From assembly GCA_035308025.1 (NCBI GenBank), contig DATGHL010000038.1, forward strand, positions 1 to 64,000: a DNA stretch of 64,000 nt, written 5' to 3'. The notes under the pieces are model-generated. The model searched no databases, was not told the origin of the DNA, and saw only the letters and a program-made list of their open reading frames with translations. Position 1 is the first letter of the stretch. Each line of letters opens with the position of its first letter. This DNA is from Candidatus Binataceae bacterium. GTDB lineage: Bacteria; Desulfobacterota; Binatia; Binatales; Binataceae. Made by a program: the position numbers and the translations under genes. Of the stretch, positions 1 through 8,816 are shown piece after piece.

Positions 1-399
1 GAAGCCGCCTCGATGGCGACCGAAATCGAAGGCATCAAGCCGCAGCGTCCGATGACCCATGATCTGTTGCGCAACGTGATGGGCGAGCTGGGCGCGAGCG
101 TCGAAGCGATCGAGATTACCGAATTGCGCGACAATACCTACTACGCGCGCATCGAGCTCAAGACCCGCGAGGGTGGGGCGCTCACGATCGATTCACGGCC
201 GAGCGACGCCATCTCGGTCGCCCTGCGCACCAAGTCGCCGATCTACGTCGCCAAGCAGGTGCTGGAATCCTCGAGTGAGCTGCACGAGGCGGCGGAGCAA
301 AGCGCCGTCTCCGAACAGAATCTCGCTGGCGTCTCGCGCGACAAGTGGTCGGAGATTCTCGAAAAGATGTCGCCTGACGACTTCAAGTACAAGATGTGA
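1..399 (+). CDS. Bifunctional nuclease (BFN/DUF151) domain protein, 5' truncated
   Basis: The reading frame is open from base 1, so the window edge removes the N-terminus. The visible 132 codons begin EAAS-MATEIEG, and the ATG at base 13 is probably internal, because in this family the segment 'EA..IA.E.EG' follows about 30 missing residues. The BFN/DUF151 core is clear: an RPMTHDLL segment, then YYARIEL and DSRPSDAISVALR, which are family hallmarks. A short acidic tail ending DDFKYKM follows, probably a UVR-like remnant. Family members are small cytosolic proteins; a nuclease role was reported for a plant homologue, but bacterial function is unclear. The next gene starts 80 bp downstream on the same strand. 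Confidence 0.85.
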   Translation, partial: EAASMATEIEGIKPQRPMTHDLLRNVMGELGASVEAIEITELRDNTYYARIELKTREGGALTIDSRPSDAISVALRTKSPIYVAKQVLESSSELHEAAEQSAVSEQNLAGVSRDKWSEILEKMSPDDFKYKM

Positions 400-479
400 G
401 CGCGCGTCGGGGTAGTTGCGGATCCGGCGGGCAGCCGTCGCGTCCGGACCTGAAGTACCGACCTCACATCTGAAAAAAA

Positions 480-1196
480 ATGGCGACCAGCACCCACCGT
501 CCGCACATCTCCCGCAAGGAGCTGCGCCAGCCCGACGAGTTCGTCAGCTTTTTCGACGCGGCCGGCGAATACGTCGCAACGCATCTCGTGCAGGTCATTC
601 TCGCCGCGATGGGATTGCTGGCGCTGATTCTGTTCGCGGTCGGCGTGCGCTTTTACCTGAGCGCCCAGGAGCGCGACGCCGCCGAAGCCTTCTACGCCGC
701 GGTTAACACGCTTGATCACAAGGATTACGCCGCGGCCGCAGCCCAATTCGCCGCGCTTGCCAACGAGCATCCGCACTCGCGCCTCGGTCGGCTCGCGCCG
801 TTTTACGTCGCAAACGCGAATCTCGCGCAGCAGCAGCCGGCCAAAGCGCGCGACGCCCTCAAGCAGTATCTCGCCAACGACAGTCCGCCGGCTTTCCGCG
901 AACTCGCCCTGATGCAGCTAGGGGTCGCCGACGAGGATCTCGGCGATTATGCCGGCGCTCGTGAGAGCTACGCAGAGGCTGCTGCGCTCAAAGGCGCCGA
1001 GCAGCCCCGCGCCGCGCTCAATGTCGCGCGGCTGCAGGCGCGCGCGGGCGAAAAAGCCGCCGCCATCGCCAGCTACCAGCGCTTCATTCGAGAAAATCCC
1101 TTTTCACCCGATCGCGGCACCGCAGTTGACGCGCTCGCCAGCCTCGGCGTCGCCGCGCCAGCATCGCCACAGCCTCCGCCGATGCCCGAGCCATAA
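480..1196 (+). CDS. Single-pass membrane protein with periplasmic TPR repeats (YfgM-like)
   Basis: This 238-residue protein has a cytoplasmic N-terminus of about 35 residues and one transmembrane helix at roughly residues 38-58 (VILAAMGLLALILF). A periplasmic domain of helical repeats follows: AAEAFYAAVN, DYAAAAAQFAALANEHP, ARDALKQYL and AIASYQRF. The C-terminus is proline-rich. The arrangement matches YfgM/tetratricopeptide_21 proteins, which accompany the SecYEG translocon and periplasmic chaperones. The ATG follows an A-rich run with only a weak ribosome-binding site. Topology is seen in the sequence; the translocon role is family inference only. Confidence 0.7.
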   Translation: MATSTHRPHISRKELRQPDEFVSFFDAAGEYVATHLVQVILAAMGLLALILFAVGVRFYLSAQERDAAEAFYAAVNTLDHKDYAAAAAQFAALANEHPHSRLGRLAPFYVANANLAQQQPAKARDALKQYLANDSPPAFRELALMQLGVADEDLGDYAGARESYAEAAALKGAEQPRAALNVARLQARAGEKAAAIASYQRFIRENPFSPDRGTAVDALASLGVAAPASPQPPPMPEP

Positions 1197-1402
1197 CCTC
1201 GGCCATTCAGCGCGAGCGTCCGGCGGACCGCGACCTTTGAAAGCTGCCGACCAAGCATGCGAATTCCGCGGTGGCAGCGGCCTTTTCGATGATTCGAGGA
1301 TCGCCCATAGATATTGACTCGCTGATGGAGCGAGCGAATTTCTAAACTCTTCGGGCAACTTTCTAACCGCCAGTCGTGAAGCGAAGCTTCCGTTCGCTAC
1401 AA

Positions 1403-1430
1403 TTCAAAAGCCTTGATCCTTTGCTATAGT
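1403..1430 (+). promoter_or_regulatory. Candidate sigma70-like promoter for the gene at 1480
   Basis: TTCAAA (1403-1408) and TATAGT (1425-1430) are separated by 16 bp, in a locally AT-richer part of the 283-bp gap between two plus-strand genes. A clear AGGAG-type ribosome-binding site lies further down, directly before the ATG at 1480. The -35 match is poor, so this is tentative. Confidence 0.3.
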
Positions 1431-1479
1431 CGCACGCGGTTTAAAGCTTACGTAATAACGACGAATAGAGGAGAAACCA

Positions 1480-1929
1480 ATGAACCAGATTGTCTATGCT
1501 ATGCAGTTTAAGGGTAGCGCGGCTCCGAAGGCTGGCGTATCGGGAGTGATCTTAGCCTCGACCACTGCGCCGAGCTGCAAGTTCAGTTCAGTCGTTGGTC
1601 CCAGCGGTGTGACATCCACGCTGCAGCCGTTACCGGACGGGACAGCATCATTCGAGTCGGAAGTGACGCTCACCGGAGAAACGTCCTTCATCGAGGCTGG
1701 TACGATTCGGTTTGGCGAGTCGAGCCACTTGCTCCGGTTCAGTACCGTCGGCCAAGGATTCCTCGGCAAAAGTCCTGACGCGGCGCTGCAGCACGGCTCG
1801 GTTATGTGGCGGGTCGAGGGCGGCGAAGGTCAGTTCGCCGGCGCGAGCGGACTTATCACCTCCAACTTCACGTTGAGCACCACCGGCGAGGTGACAGATA
1901 ACCACTTCGGACTGATTTTCGTGCGTTAA
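1480..1929 (+). CDS. Small hypothetical protein, probable beta-barrel fold
   Basis: This is a 149-residue protein with no signal peptide or membrane helix. It is rich in beta-prone alternating segments and glycine: ASFESEVTLTGETSFIEAGTIRF, split by turns, then GQFAGASGLITSNFTLS and a terminal FGLIFVR. The 'GGEGQFAGASG..TSNF..' ending resembles DUF3224 and allene-oxide-cyclase-like barrels, where a G-F-G-A-x-G loop closes the barrel. I cannot assign a function. GAGGAGAAACC sits just before the ATG, one of the strongest ribosome-binding sites in the window, which suggests good expression. Flanking gaps of 283 and 37 bp make it monocistronic. Confidence 0.7.
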   Translation: MNQIVYAMQFKGSAAPKAGVSGVILASTTAPSCKFSSVVGPSGVTSTLQPLPDGTASFESEVTLTGETSFIEAGTIRFGESSHLLRFSTVGQGFLGKSPDAALQHGSVMWRVEGGEGQFAGASGLITSNFTLSTTGEVTDNHFGLIFVR

Positions 1930-1966
1930 CAATCGTCGCACCGCTCACTGCACCTAACCCGCAATT

Positions 1967-2905
1967 TTAACGGGACGCGCTCTTTTCGGCTAACTGCGAC
2001 GTAATCACGAAATCGAAGACGTTGCTGGTCGGCAAGCCCACGACCTCGACGCCGTTGACCAAAAAGGTCGGCGTCGAGTTAATCTGAATCCCTTCGCCGT
2101 CCTTGCGATCCTGGAGGACCTTGGCCTCGGCCGCGTCGGTGAGGACGCACGCGTTCAAGGCTTTGACGTCTAGACTGTTGGCGTTCGCGTAGCGTTCGAT
2201 ATGCTCGCGCAGGTTCTGCACGTTAATTTCCGTTTGGTCCTGGTAAAAACTTCCCGCAAAGGCCCAGAACGCCGCGGGATTCTGCTGCCGTGCGCATTCC
2301 GCCGCGATCGCCGCCTGTTCCGCCCAGTCGTGCGAGGGCAGGGGGAAGTTCTTCCAGATCAGCCGCACCTTGCCCTTGTAGGTCGTGTTCACGACGGTCT
2401 CGATTTCACTGAAGGCCCGTGCGCAATACGGGCACTCGAAATCCGCAAACTCGATAATCGTGATCGGGGCGGACGCGGGACCCAGCGTCGCGCGATCTTC
2501 GAGATGCAGCGACTTTACGGACGCATGCTGCCACGGATCCGCAATATCAAAGGCGGCGAATTCGTGGACCAGCAGACCCTTATCTGCATCACTCGTCGTA
2601 AAGTACTTGAGCTCGACCTTCTGGCCCTGTCCGTTGCTGATCGTAACCTTCCGCTGCGACATCCCGGCCAACGGTCCCGCCGACGGCGGTCCAAGCTCCA
2701 GGAGAGTGGGGTCGGCGACCAGCAGCCGCTTTTGCAGCGCGGCCTTGAGTTTGGCGTCGCTGGGGGAATCTCCGGCGAGCGCTTCGGCGGCCAACGTTAG
2801 CCGTGGCGTCAGGTTCGCATAAGAAATATTATGTAAACTTGGATTTGCAACCAGAATCGTCAAAGCCGAGAGCGCCGCACCAACCGAAAAAATTTTCAAT
2901 TTCAT
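1967..2905 (-). CDS. DsbA-family thioredoxin-fold oxidoreductase, exported
   Basis: This 312-residue protein has an N-terminal hydrophobic segment (residues 4-21), probably a signal peptide or anchor. A non-thioredoxin region runs from about 45 to 130. A thioredoxin_4/DsbA-like domain follows, with FADFECPYCARAF; the redox pair is C158-P-Y-C161, the tag used by thiol-disulfide oxidases. STPTFLVNG near residue 285 supplies the cis-proline loop. It probably acts on periplasmic disulfides. No DsbB or DsbD is nearby, so oxidase versus isomerase is not decided. The N-terminal insert resembles DsbA-like proteins of deltaproteobacteria. It is transcribed toward the small gene at 1480. Confidence 0.85.
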   Translation of the reverse strand: MKLKIFSVGAALSALTILVANPSLHNISYANLTPRLTLAAEALAGDSPSDAKLKAALQKRLLVADPTLLELGPPSAGPLAGMSQRKVTISNGQGQKVELKYFTTSDADKGLLVHEFAAFDIADPWQHASVKSLHLEDRATLGPASAPITIIEFADFECPYCARAFSEIETVVNTTYKGKVRLIWKNFPLPSHDWAEQAAIAAECARQQNPAAFWAFAGSFYQDQTEINVQNLREHIERYANANSLDVKALNACVLTDAAEAKVLQDRKDGEGIQINSTPTFLVNGVEVVGLPTSNVFDFVITSQLAEKSASR

Positions 2906-3025
2906 CGCGGCTCAATCATAGAGATGACGCGGACTTAGCGCCACTACAGACCGACGATTTCCCGATACAAACGGGGCCGTGAGCCGTTGCTGGCTTAAGG
3001 CGCGCGCAGTTGTAAAATAGCCGGC

Positions 3026-3424
3026 ATGTCGTGGCGAGTTTTCAAGCTTCTATGTCTTGCTCTGACGACCCTGCTCGTGGGCTGCGCTGAGACGCCGACC
3101 CAGCGCGCCAATCGCATCGAACCGATGCTGGCGGCATCTGGCTTTCGACTCCATCCCGCCGACACCCCCGAGCGTCTCGATGATCTTAAGTGGCGGCCGG
3201 CGCTGAAGGTTAGATATTCGACGCGAAACGGCAAGATTTTTTACTGGTTCGCCGATCCGACGGTCTGTCGGTGCCTATACGTTGGCAGTCCCGAAGATTA
3301 CCAAAAATACGAAGAGCTCCGCTTGCAACAACAAACGGTCGAGCGGGAAGAATCAGCCGCGGAGATGAACGAGGATGCCGCTCTGCAAGAGCGCTCGGAT
3401 TTCATGATGTGGCCGATGTGGTGA
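3026..3424 (+). CDS. Small predicted lipoprotein, function unknown
   Basis: This 132-residue protein starts with a short basic stretch, a hydrophobic core and a lipobox LLVGC, with the lipidated cysteine at residue 20. The mature part begins with a conserved-looking ETPTQRANRIEPMLAASGF segment and a central FYWFADPTVCRCLYVGSPEDYQKYEELR, and ends in a charged coiled tail. Similar small 'FADP..C.C.Y.G....Y' lipoproteins occur as uncharacterised proteins in proteobacteria. The two mature cysteines (C-R-C) could bind metal or form a disulfide. It is divergent from the DsbA-like gene upstream, 120 bp apart. Function is not assigned. Confidence 0.7.
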   Translation: MSWRVFKLLCLALTTLLVGCAETPTQRANRIEPMLAASGFRLHPADTPERLDDLKWRPALKVRYSTRNGKIFYWFADPTVCRCLYVGSPEDYQKYEELRLQQQTVEREESAAEMNEDAALQERSDFMMWPMW

Positions 3425-3489
3425 ACTGGTCCGGGCCGCCACCATGCTGGGCAATTATCTCAAGTAATACATTTAGCTAATCAGATAGT

Positions 3490-4131
3490 CTATCGGCTGA
3501 GCTTAAGATCGCTTGTTGCTGGAATCGCTAGCGGATCAGCGGCTGCGCTACGTGGCGGCGGCGTCGGTTTGAGGCCGAGCTCGGTGAGGGCGCGGCGGAC
3601 GCCGAAGTGGCTCGGCGACAGCTCGAACGCCCGCTCCAGGTAGATGATCGCACTGGCGGTGCGCTCGAGCTGCAGCGCAACGCTCCCCAGCATATGGAGG
3701 ATGTCGGCGGTTTCAGGACCGCTCTCCCGGGCGCGTTTTAGGGTCGCCAGGGCCTCGTCGTAATGGCCGAGCCGCGCCTCGGCCGAACCCAGCGCATAGC
3801 ACACCACCTGATTTAGCGGGTCGAGTTCGCGCGCCTCCCGATAGAGTTGCAGCGCATTGCGCGGCGCCCCCTTCTTTTCCAGATCGAGCGCGGCGGCGGC
3901 GAGACGTTCGGCTTCATCGCTGAACCCGCGCACTTCGACTTCGACCTCGACCCGCGCCGCCATCAGTTCGATTTTGCGGATGCGCACGCGCGGTCCGAGG
4001 TAATTGCGGATTAGATCGACCACCGCATCTTCGCGCTCGCTTGAAAGCTCGAAAAAGATTGCGCCCAGCGGATCGCCGACGTGGTCGTCGCGCAAAATGA
4101 CAATACGGCGCTGCCGGCTGATGCGGTTCAC
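3490..4131 (-). CDS. Tetratricopeptide repeat protein, cytosolic
   Basis: This 213-residue protein starts at GTG (4131). Residues 1-70 form an alpha/beta region of unknown family. TPR units run from about 75 to 190: AAAALDLEKKGAPRNALQLYREARELDP, followed by two further 34-residue units with the typical A..LG..Y..A...Y.RA..L.P spacing. There is no signal peptide. It lies 27 bp downstream of the dGTPase gene on the same strand and is probably co-transcribed with it. TPR domains mediate protein contacts; the partner is unknown. Confidence 0.65.
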   Translation of the reverse strand: MNRISRQRRIVILRDDHVGDPLGAIFFELSSEREDAVVDLIRNYLGPRVRIRKIELMAARVEVEVEVRGFSDEAERLAAAALDLEKKGAPRNALQLYREARELDPLNQVVCYALGSAEARLGHYDEALATLKRARESGPETADILHMLGSVALQLERTASAIIYLERAFELSPSHFGVRRALTELGLKPTPPPRSAAADPLAIPATSDLKLSR

Positions 4132-4158
4132 GTCTTGAACGCCGCCTGCCGCCGCGCC

Positions 4159-5313
4159 TCAGACCCGTTCATCGGGATCGAACAGCTTGCGGTATTCATC
4201 GAGCGCGAAACGATCGGTCATACCGGCAATGTAGTCGGCGACCACCCGCGCGATCGGCTCGCCTTCGCGCTCGGCCCGCGTCAGCACATGCTCGGGCATC
4301 TGGCGCGGCTCGGACATGTAGGCCTCGAACAGTTGCGTGAGGACGCGGCCCGCCTTGGCGGTCATGCGGCTGACGCGATAATTGCGATAGAGCCGATCGC
4401 GCATCAGGCGCTTGAGCTCGGCGACGCGCTCGTCCATCTCCGGGCTGAAGACGGCGAGCGCCCTCCCCGCCTCCTGAATTGCTTCGACGCTGTCGATTTT
4501 GCGATCGGACAACTCACGATCGATATTGGCGACGAAGTCCGTGACCATCAGATCGATCATTTTGATCGCGGTCTGATAGCGCACGATGCGCGCATCGTCG
4601 ACCCCGCCCGCGACCGCGCGACGCGCCTCACAGTAAAGCCGCGAGGCTTCGAGCTCCGCCGTCGTCAGCATCCCGGCCTTGACGCCGTCATCGGCGTCGT
4701 GCGTGAGGTAGGCGATTTCGTCCGCCAGATCGACGATTTGCGCCTCGAGCCCCGGGTAGCGCGATGGCTCGAACTCCTGCGCCGCCGCACGCACCTTGAA
4801 CGCCGAATGCTTAATGATTCCCTCGCGCACCTCGTAGCTGAGGTTGAGGCCGCGAAAACCCGGGTAGCGCACCTCGATCCAATCCACTGTCCTGAGGCTC
4901 TGCGCGTTGTGATCGAAGCCGCCATGCGCGCGCATCAGATTGTTGAGCGCGTGTTCGCCCGCGTGCCCGAAAGGCGGATGGCCGAGGTCGTGGGCCAGCG
5001 CGACGGCCTCCGCCAGGTCGCGATTAAGTCCGAGCGCCTGCGCCACCGTGCGGGTAATCTGCGCCGCCTCCAGCGTATGGGTCAGGCGCGTGCGATAGTA
5101 ATCGCCTTCGTGGTTGACGAAGACCTGGGTCTTGTATTCGAGGCGCCGGAAAGCCGCGCAGTGGATTATGCGGTCGCGGTCGCGCTGAAAGCAGGTGCGC
5201 ATCGGATGAGGCGGCTCGGGCACGCGCCGCCCGCGGCTCATGCGCGCGAGCGTCGCGTAGGGCGCGAGCGTGCGCCCTTCCAGCTCCTCCAAATCCGTTC
5301 GCGTCCGTAGCAT
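4159..5313 (-). CDS. dgt: Deoxyguanosinetriphosphate triphosphohydrolase-like protein
   Basis: This 384-residue HD-domain protein hydrolyses dNTPs to deoxynucleoside and triphosphate in characterised relatives. The metal site is visible: H79 in TRLTHTLE, H108-D109 in ALAHDLGHPPFGH and a later aspartate in IVDLADEIAYLTHD. The N-terminal RDRDRIIHCAAFRRLEYKTQVF is diagnostic for the short, bacterial type dGTPase-like subfamily. I chose the ATG at 5313 because GCAGGG lies 5-10 bases before it; an in-frame GTG 24 bases upstream is less likely. The TPR gene follows by 27 bp. Substrate range of this subfamily is often broad, so dGTP specificity is not assured. Confidence 0.92.
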   Translation of the reverse strand: MLRTRTDLEELEGRTLAPYATLARMSRGRRVPEPPHPMRTCFQRDRDRIIHCAAFRRLEYKTQVFVNHEGDYYRTRLTHTLEAAQITRTVAQALGLNRDLAEAVALAHDLGHPPFGHAGEHALNNLMRAHGGFDHNAQSLRTVDWIEVRYPGFRGLNLSYEVREGIIKHSAFKVRAAAQEFEPSRYPGLEAQIVDLADEIAYLTHDADDGVKAGMLTTAELEASRLYCEARRAVAGGVDDARIVRYQTAIKMIDLMVTDFVANIDRELSDRKIDSVEAIQEAGRALAVFSPEMDERVAELKRLMRDRLYRNYRVSRMTAKAGRVLTQLFEAYMSEPRQMPEHVLTRAEREGEPIARVVADYIAGMTDRFALDEYRKLFDPDERV

Positions 5314-5428
5314 CTTACCCTGCTGACAAATTATCACGGCGCCCTTCGCGCACCGAGACGAACCGGCAAAGGTCTGTGCACAGCCGCCGACCTCGCGTGT
5401 ATAATCGCCACGGGTGGTGGAGGCGGTC

Positions 5429-6091
5429 GTGAGGGCGACACGAATCTCTTTGCTTTGGGCGCTGGCGCTGACCGTGACGACTACCGCATTCCAGGCCTGC
5501 TCGACGAACCGAAGCGGCTCCCCGCCCCTGCCCTACCCGGCATCTGCGACTTCGATCTTCGGAGTGGCCTCCTGGTACGGACCGGGCTTCGCGGGCCATC
5601 GCACCTCCAGCGGCGCGGTTTACGATCCCGATGGGATGACCGCGGCGTCCACGCTCTTTCCGCTCGGCAGCCGCATCCGCGTCACCAACCTTGGCAACAG
5701 CCGTGCAGTTGAGGTAACTATCAACGATCACGGTCCTTACGTGAAAGGGCGCGGCCTGGATCTGTCACACGGCGCCGCGCGCGCACTGGGAATGATCGGT
5801 GAGGGTACAGCTCGAGTCCGCATAGATGTTCTCCAGACGCCGGCCGGCGGTCCCGCCCTCGGCCAGCGCTACTTCGTTCAGGTCGGCGCATACGCGGACG
5901 CCGGAGGTGCGGCAAGTCTGCGCCGGCGGCTCGCCGCGAACTACCCCGATGTCAACGTTATCGCGGCAACCGTCGATGCGGGCCCGGTCTATCGTGTACA
6001 GATGGGCGCCTTTCTCGAGCGCGACCAGGCCGAGCAGCGCGCCGCCGCGCTCTCGGCCCGCGGCTATCGCGCGATGATCATTACGGAATGA
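5429..6091 (+). CDS. rlpA: RlpA-family septal ring lipoprotein with SPOR domain
   Basis: This 220-residue protein has a signal peptide ending in a lipobox-like AFQAC (Cys 24). A double-psi beta-barrel follows (GVASWYGPGFAGHRTSSG ... INDHGPYVKGRGLDLSHGAA), with the catalytic-type aspartates of RlpA lytic transglycosylases. Two SPOR half-repeats complete it (YFVQVGAYADAGGAASLRRR and YRVQMGAFLERDQAEQRA). Characterised RlpA cleaves denuded glycan strands at the septum. The GTG at 5429 is preferred because GGAGG ends 5 bases before it; an earlier GTG at 5414 has no such site. The peptidase-like lipoprotein gene follows after 18 bp. Confidence 0.9.
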   Translation: MRATRISLLWALALTVTTTAFQACSTNRSGSPPLPYPASATSIFGVASWYGPGFAGHRTSSGAVYDPDGMTAASTLFPLGSRIRVTNLGNSRAVEVTINDHGPYVKGRGLDLSHGAARALGMIGEGTARVRIDVLQTPAGGPALGQRYFVQVGAYADAGGAASLRRRLAANYPDVNVIAATVDAGPVYRVQMGAFLERDQAEQRAAALSARGYRAMIITE

Positions 6092-6109
6092 AACCCCCAA
6101 ACCCGGCAG

Positions 6110-7456
6110 GTGGGAGCGACCACAATACGCGCCGATAGCTATTACACGCTCGCAATTCATTTATCGGTAATTGCAGTCCTGGGCGCGGCCTTCGGCTGTG
6201 CGGACGCGACTAATCAGATCAAGCCGGGCGACGTCAAAAGTGGCGTCGCGCAAGTGCGACAACTCGACTTTCTGCAGGACGTCCCGTTCGTTTCCAAAAC
6301 CCCGGCCGAAGCTCAGCAGATGATGATCGCCAAGCTCGAGCGCGACAATTCCGACGCGGAATTGCGCCTGAGCGGCGAGGCCGGCCAGATGACCGGGCTT
6401 TTCCCGGCCGGCATGGACCTCAAGCGCGAAGAAATAAAACTGATGCGCGAGCAGGTCGCGGGTTTTTATGATCCGCGCGACAAAGTGATGATTGAAGTTC
6501 GTGGGATGGGCGTCCTCGGCGGCAGCTTCACTGGCGAATCCGGTCCCAGCGGCGAACTGCTCTACGCGCACGAGCTGACGCACGCGCTCCAGGATCAGCA
6601 TTTCCGGCTCGAACCGATGATGGAACGGGTCAAGAACAACGACGACCAGGAAATCGCGCTCCACTCCCTGATAGAAGGTGACGCCACACTGTCCGGCCTT
6701 GGTTATGTCGCGGGCGGGCTTACCGATCAGTCGGCGGATAAAATCGTCGCGCAACTGAGCGCCCTCGGCACTGGCGGCGAGGCCGAAGCGGCCGACGGGC
6801 CGATCGCGCTGCGTGTGCCGATGATGTTCCAGTACGCGCAGGGCGCCCGTTTTGTCGCCGAGGCCTGGAAGCGCGGCGGCTGGGACGCTGTCGATGCGCT
6901 TTACCGCGACCCGCCGCTCTCCTCGCAACAGATCCTCGATCCTTCACTCTATTTCGATCATCGCACGCCGCCCCTCCAGATCGAGCTCGGCGGCTATCAG
7001 AACCTCCTCCCGGATTGGAAAAAGGTTGAAGACGACACCTTCGGCGAGTTGCTGCTCAAGATTGTTCTCGAGCGTAATCTCCCGCCTCACTCACCGGCCG
7101 TGCGGCTGGCGGAAAGCTGGGCCGGCGATCAGATGGTCATCCTGCAAAAAGATCGCGTGGTAACTCTGATCTGGATGTTCGCCTTTCGCGACACTCTGTC
7201 AGCCGAGTCTTTTGCCGCAACCTACGACGGGATTTTGAGCCACTTGAAAGGGCCGCGCCACGCGCACGCCATCGAGACGCGGGCGGACACGGTGCTGGTC
7301 GTGATCGGACCTGCGGCAGCAGATTTCGCCGCGATAGCCCCGTCGGTCTGGCAGACGACGACTATCGCGACGCCCTGCCCCGCTCTGCTTAGACCCGCTC
7401 CAATCGCCGGATGCGGCGCACCTTTGACAGACGGACTGATCGCCGCCCACCACTGA
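6110..7456 (+). CDS. Predicted lipoprotein with HExxH zinc metallopeptidase motif
   Basis: This 448-residue protein has an N-terminal hydrophobic stretch ending AAFGC (Cys 30), a plausible lipobox. Around residue 152 is YAHELTHALQDQHF, giving H154-E-L-T-H158, with a downstream LIEGDATLSG where E189 could be the third zinc ligand (gluzincin pattern). The remainder is alpha/beta with no transmembrane helices. Similar uncharacterised proteins carry 'HEL.HALQDQ.F' in myxobacteria and haloarchaea. It begins with GTG 18 bp after rlpA, so the two probably form an envelope operon. The peptidase activity is inferred from motif only; no substrate can be named. Confidence 0.65.
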   Translation: MGATTIRADSYYTLAIHLSVIAVLGAAFGCADATNQIKPGDVKSGVAQVRQLDFLQDVPFVSKTPAEAQQMMIAKLERDNSDAELRLSGEAGQMTGLFPAGMDLKREEIKLMREQVAGFYDPRDKVMIEVRGMGVLGGSFTGESGPSGELLYAHELTHALQDQHFRLEPMMERVKNNDDQEIALHSLIEGDATLSGLGYVAGGLTDQSADKIVAQLSALGTGGEAEAADGPIALRVPMMFQYAQGARFVAEAWKRGGWDAVDALYRDPPLSSQQILDPSLYFDHRTPPLQIELGGYQNLLPDWKKVEDDTFGELLLKIVLERNLPPHSPAVRLAESWAGDQMVILQKDRVVTLIWMFAFRDTLSAESFAATYDGILSHLKGPRHAHAIETRADTVLVVIGPAAADFAAIAPSVWQTTTIATPCPALLRPAPIAGCGAPLTDGLIAAHH

Positions 7457-7668
7457 CCGCACCGACGGAACAAACGGCTACCTTGCGAAAGCGTCGTGAT
7501 CAAGTAAACGTCACACGACAGCAGCTAGCAAGGATAAGGCTCATGATCGGAAAGGTATTTTCCATACAAATATCGAAGTTCGCGATCTGGATAGGTTTTT
7601 GAGGGTTTATTCAAAGGTTTCACGACTCTTTCTCTCACTCTGGTCGGCATTCAAAAAAGAGCGCCTAG

Positions 7669-8763
7669 ATGAAACCACAAAGGTTCCTACAATTCGCCTT
7701 GTTCTTAATCACCCTCGCCGGTGGACCCTTTTGCGCGCATCCGGCAATCGCGCAGGAGCCGCCCGCTTGGCTGCCTTCATTTTTGGCGCAATCCGACTGT
7801 GGACCACCACCAACGTCAAAGGCGAAGGAAGCGCCCACCGGCAACCCAATCGCGGAATACCTTGAGATCTTCCCGGGGGATAAGGGACCGCAACCCAACT
7901 GGATCGCGCCTTTGGCTACGACGACTGCGGCCCCTACCTTGATACCGCAACTTCGCTATGACCAAATCTGGCAGGCAAATCCCAGAGGTGTCGCAACCGA
8001 TAATTTTGGCGGAGGAAAAGGCGTCGGCGGGACTGCTCCCGGCGGGTTCGGTGACGGGTTGAACGTACTGGAATTGCCGGTGCCGGAGCTTCCGAATACG
8101 GAAGTCGTCCTCGGCCTGCCCGCATGGATCGCTCACAACGGCACCATTCAGCACCCGACGAAAAAAAATCCCCATCCTGCTACCGACGGATGGTCCGACG
8201 AAACATTCTGGCTTAAAAACCGTCTTTTCTGCCGACCAAAGGACCAAGGCAATTACATCGTCACCGCCTTGATCAATTTCAGTGCGCCAACCGGCACCGC
8301 GGGCAACAGCATGGGACACGGAGTTTTCACCCCGATGATCGCTGCGGGAAAAGGATTCAGGTATCTCGGACAAGACTTCGACGTTCAGGCCAACCTCGGC
8401 ATCTCGCTCCCCGACGGCGGCCTCAAGCGGCTAGGCATGCCGCTCGCCTGGAACATCGTCTTCCAGTACGAGAAAACTCTCGGCTTATTTCCCAAGTGGA
8501 CCATCTTGAGTGACTCGATCCTTTGGCCCGAATTCGAAGTGAACTATACCTGGTGGCCCAACGGCAAGCGCGAAGGACAGACGCAGATGTTTCTGACTCC
8601 CGGCGTCATACTCTCGAAAATTCGTCTCCCGTCAGCGACACTGACCCTCGGCGTCGGCTACCAGGTCGCCGTAACCGATAATCCGACCTATAACCACAGC
8701 GTTATTTTATCCGCTCGCGTTCCAATATCAGTATCAGGTTTAGCGAACCGGATTTTTAACTAG
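7669..8763 (+). CDS. Exported outer-membrane-like beta-barrel protein
   Basis: This 364-residue protein has a classical signal peptide ending near HPAIAQ (residue 28). The first third of the mature protein is proline- and glycine-rich, and the rest consists of amphipathic beta segments: YIVTALINFSAPTG, DFDVQANLGISLP, AWNIVFQYEKTL, FEVNYTWWPNG, TLTLGVGYQVAVTD. It ends VILSARVPISVSG. This resembles transporter-like or 'meta-pathway phenol degradation'-type outer-membrane proteins. There is no terminal Phe barrel signature (the last residue is Asn), so the outer-membrane claim is moderate. The 212-bp gap upstream is AT-richer and probably holds its promoter. It converges on gnd. Confidence 0.55.
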   Translation: MKPQRFLQFALFLITLAGGPFCAHPAIAQEPPAWLPSFLAQSDCGPPPTSKAKEAPTGNPIAEYLEIFPGDKGPQPNWIAPLATTTAAPTLIPQLRYDQIWQANPRGVATDNFGGGKGVGGTAPGGFGDGLNVLELPVPELPNTEVVLGLPAWIAHNGTIQHPTKKNPHPATDGWSDETFWLKNRLFCRPKDQGNYIVTALINFSAPTGTAGNSMGHGVFTPMIAAGKGFRYLGQDFDVQANLGISLPDGGLKRLGMPLAWNIVFQYEKTLGLFPKWTILSDSILWPEFEVNYTWWPNGKREGQTQMFLTPGVILSKIRLPSATLTLGVGYQVAVTDNPTYNHSVILSARVPISVSGLANRIFN

Positions 8764-8816
8764 TCGACACTTTAGCCGAGACTTCAGCCGTTTCCTTCGG
8801 ACCGAACCAGCGCCGC

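Noticed and set aside
4081-5310. 409-codon plus-strand open frame
   Set aside because: Antisense shadow of the dGTPase-like gene, with no recognisable domain.
7457-7668. 19-codon hydrophobic frame at about 7543 (ATG after AAGGATAAGG)
   Set aside because: Too short to support without conservation; ribosome-binding-like sequence may be chance.
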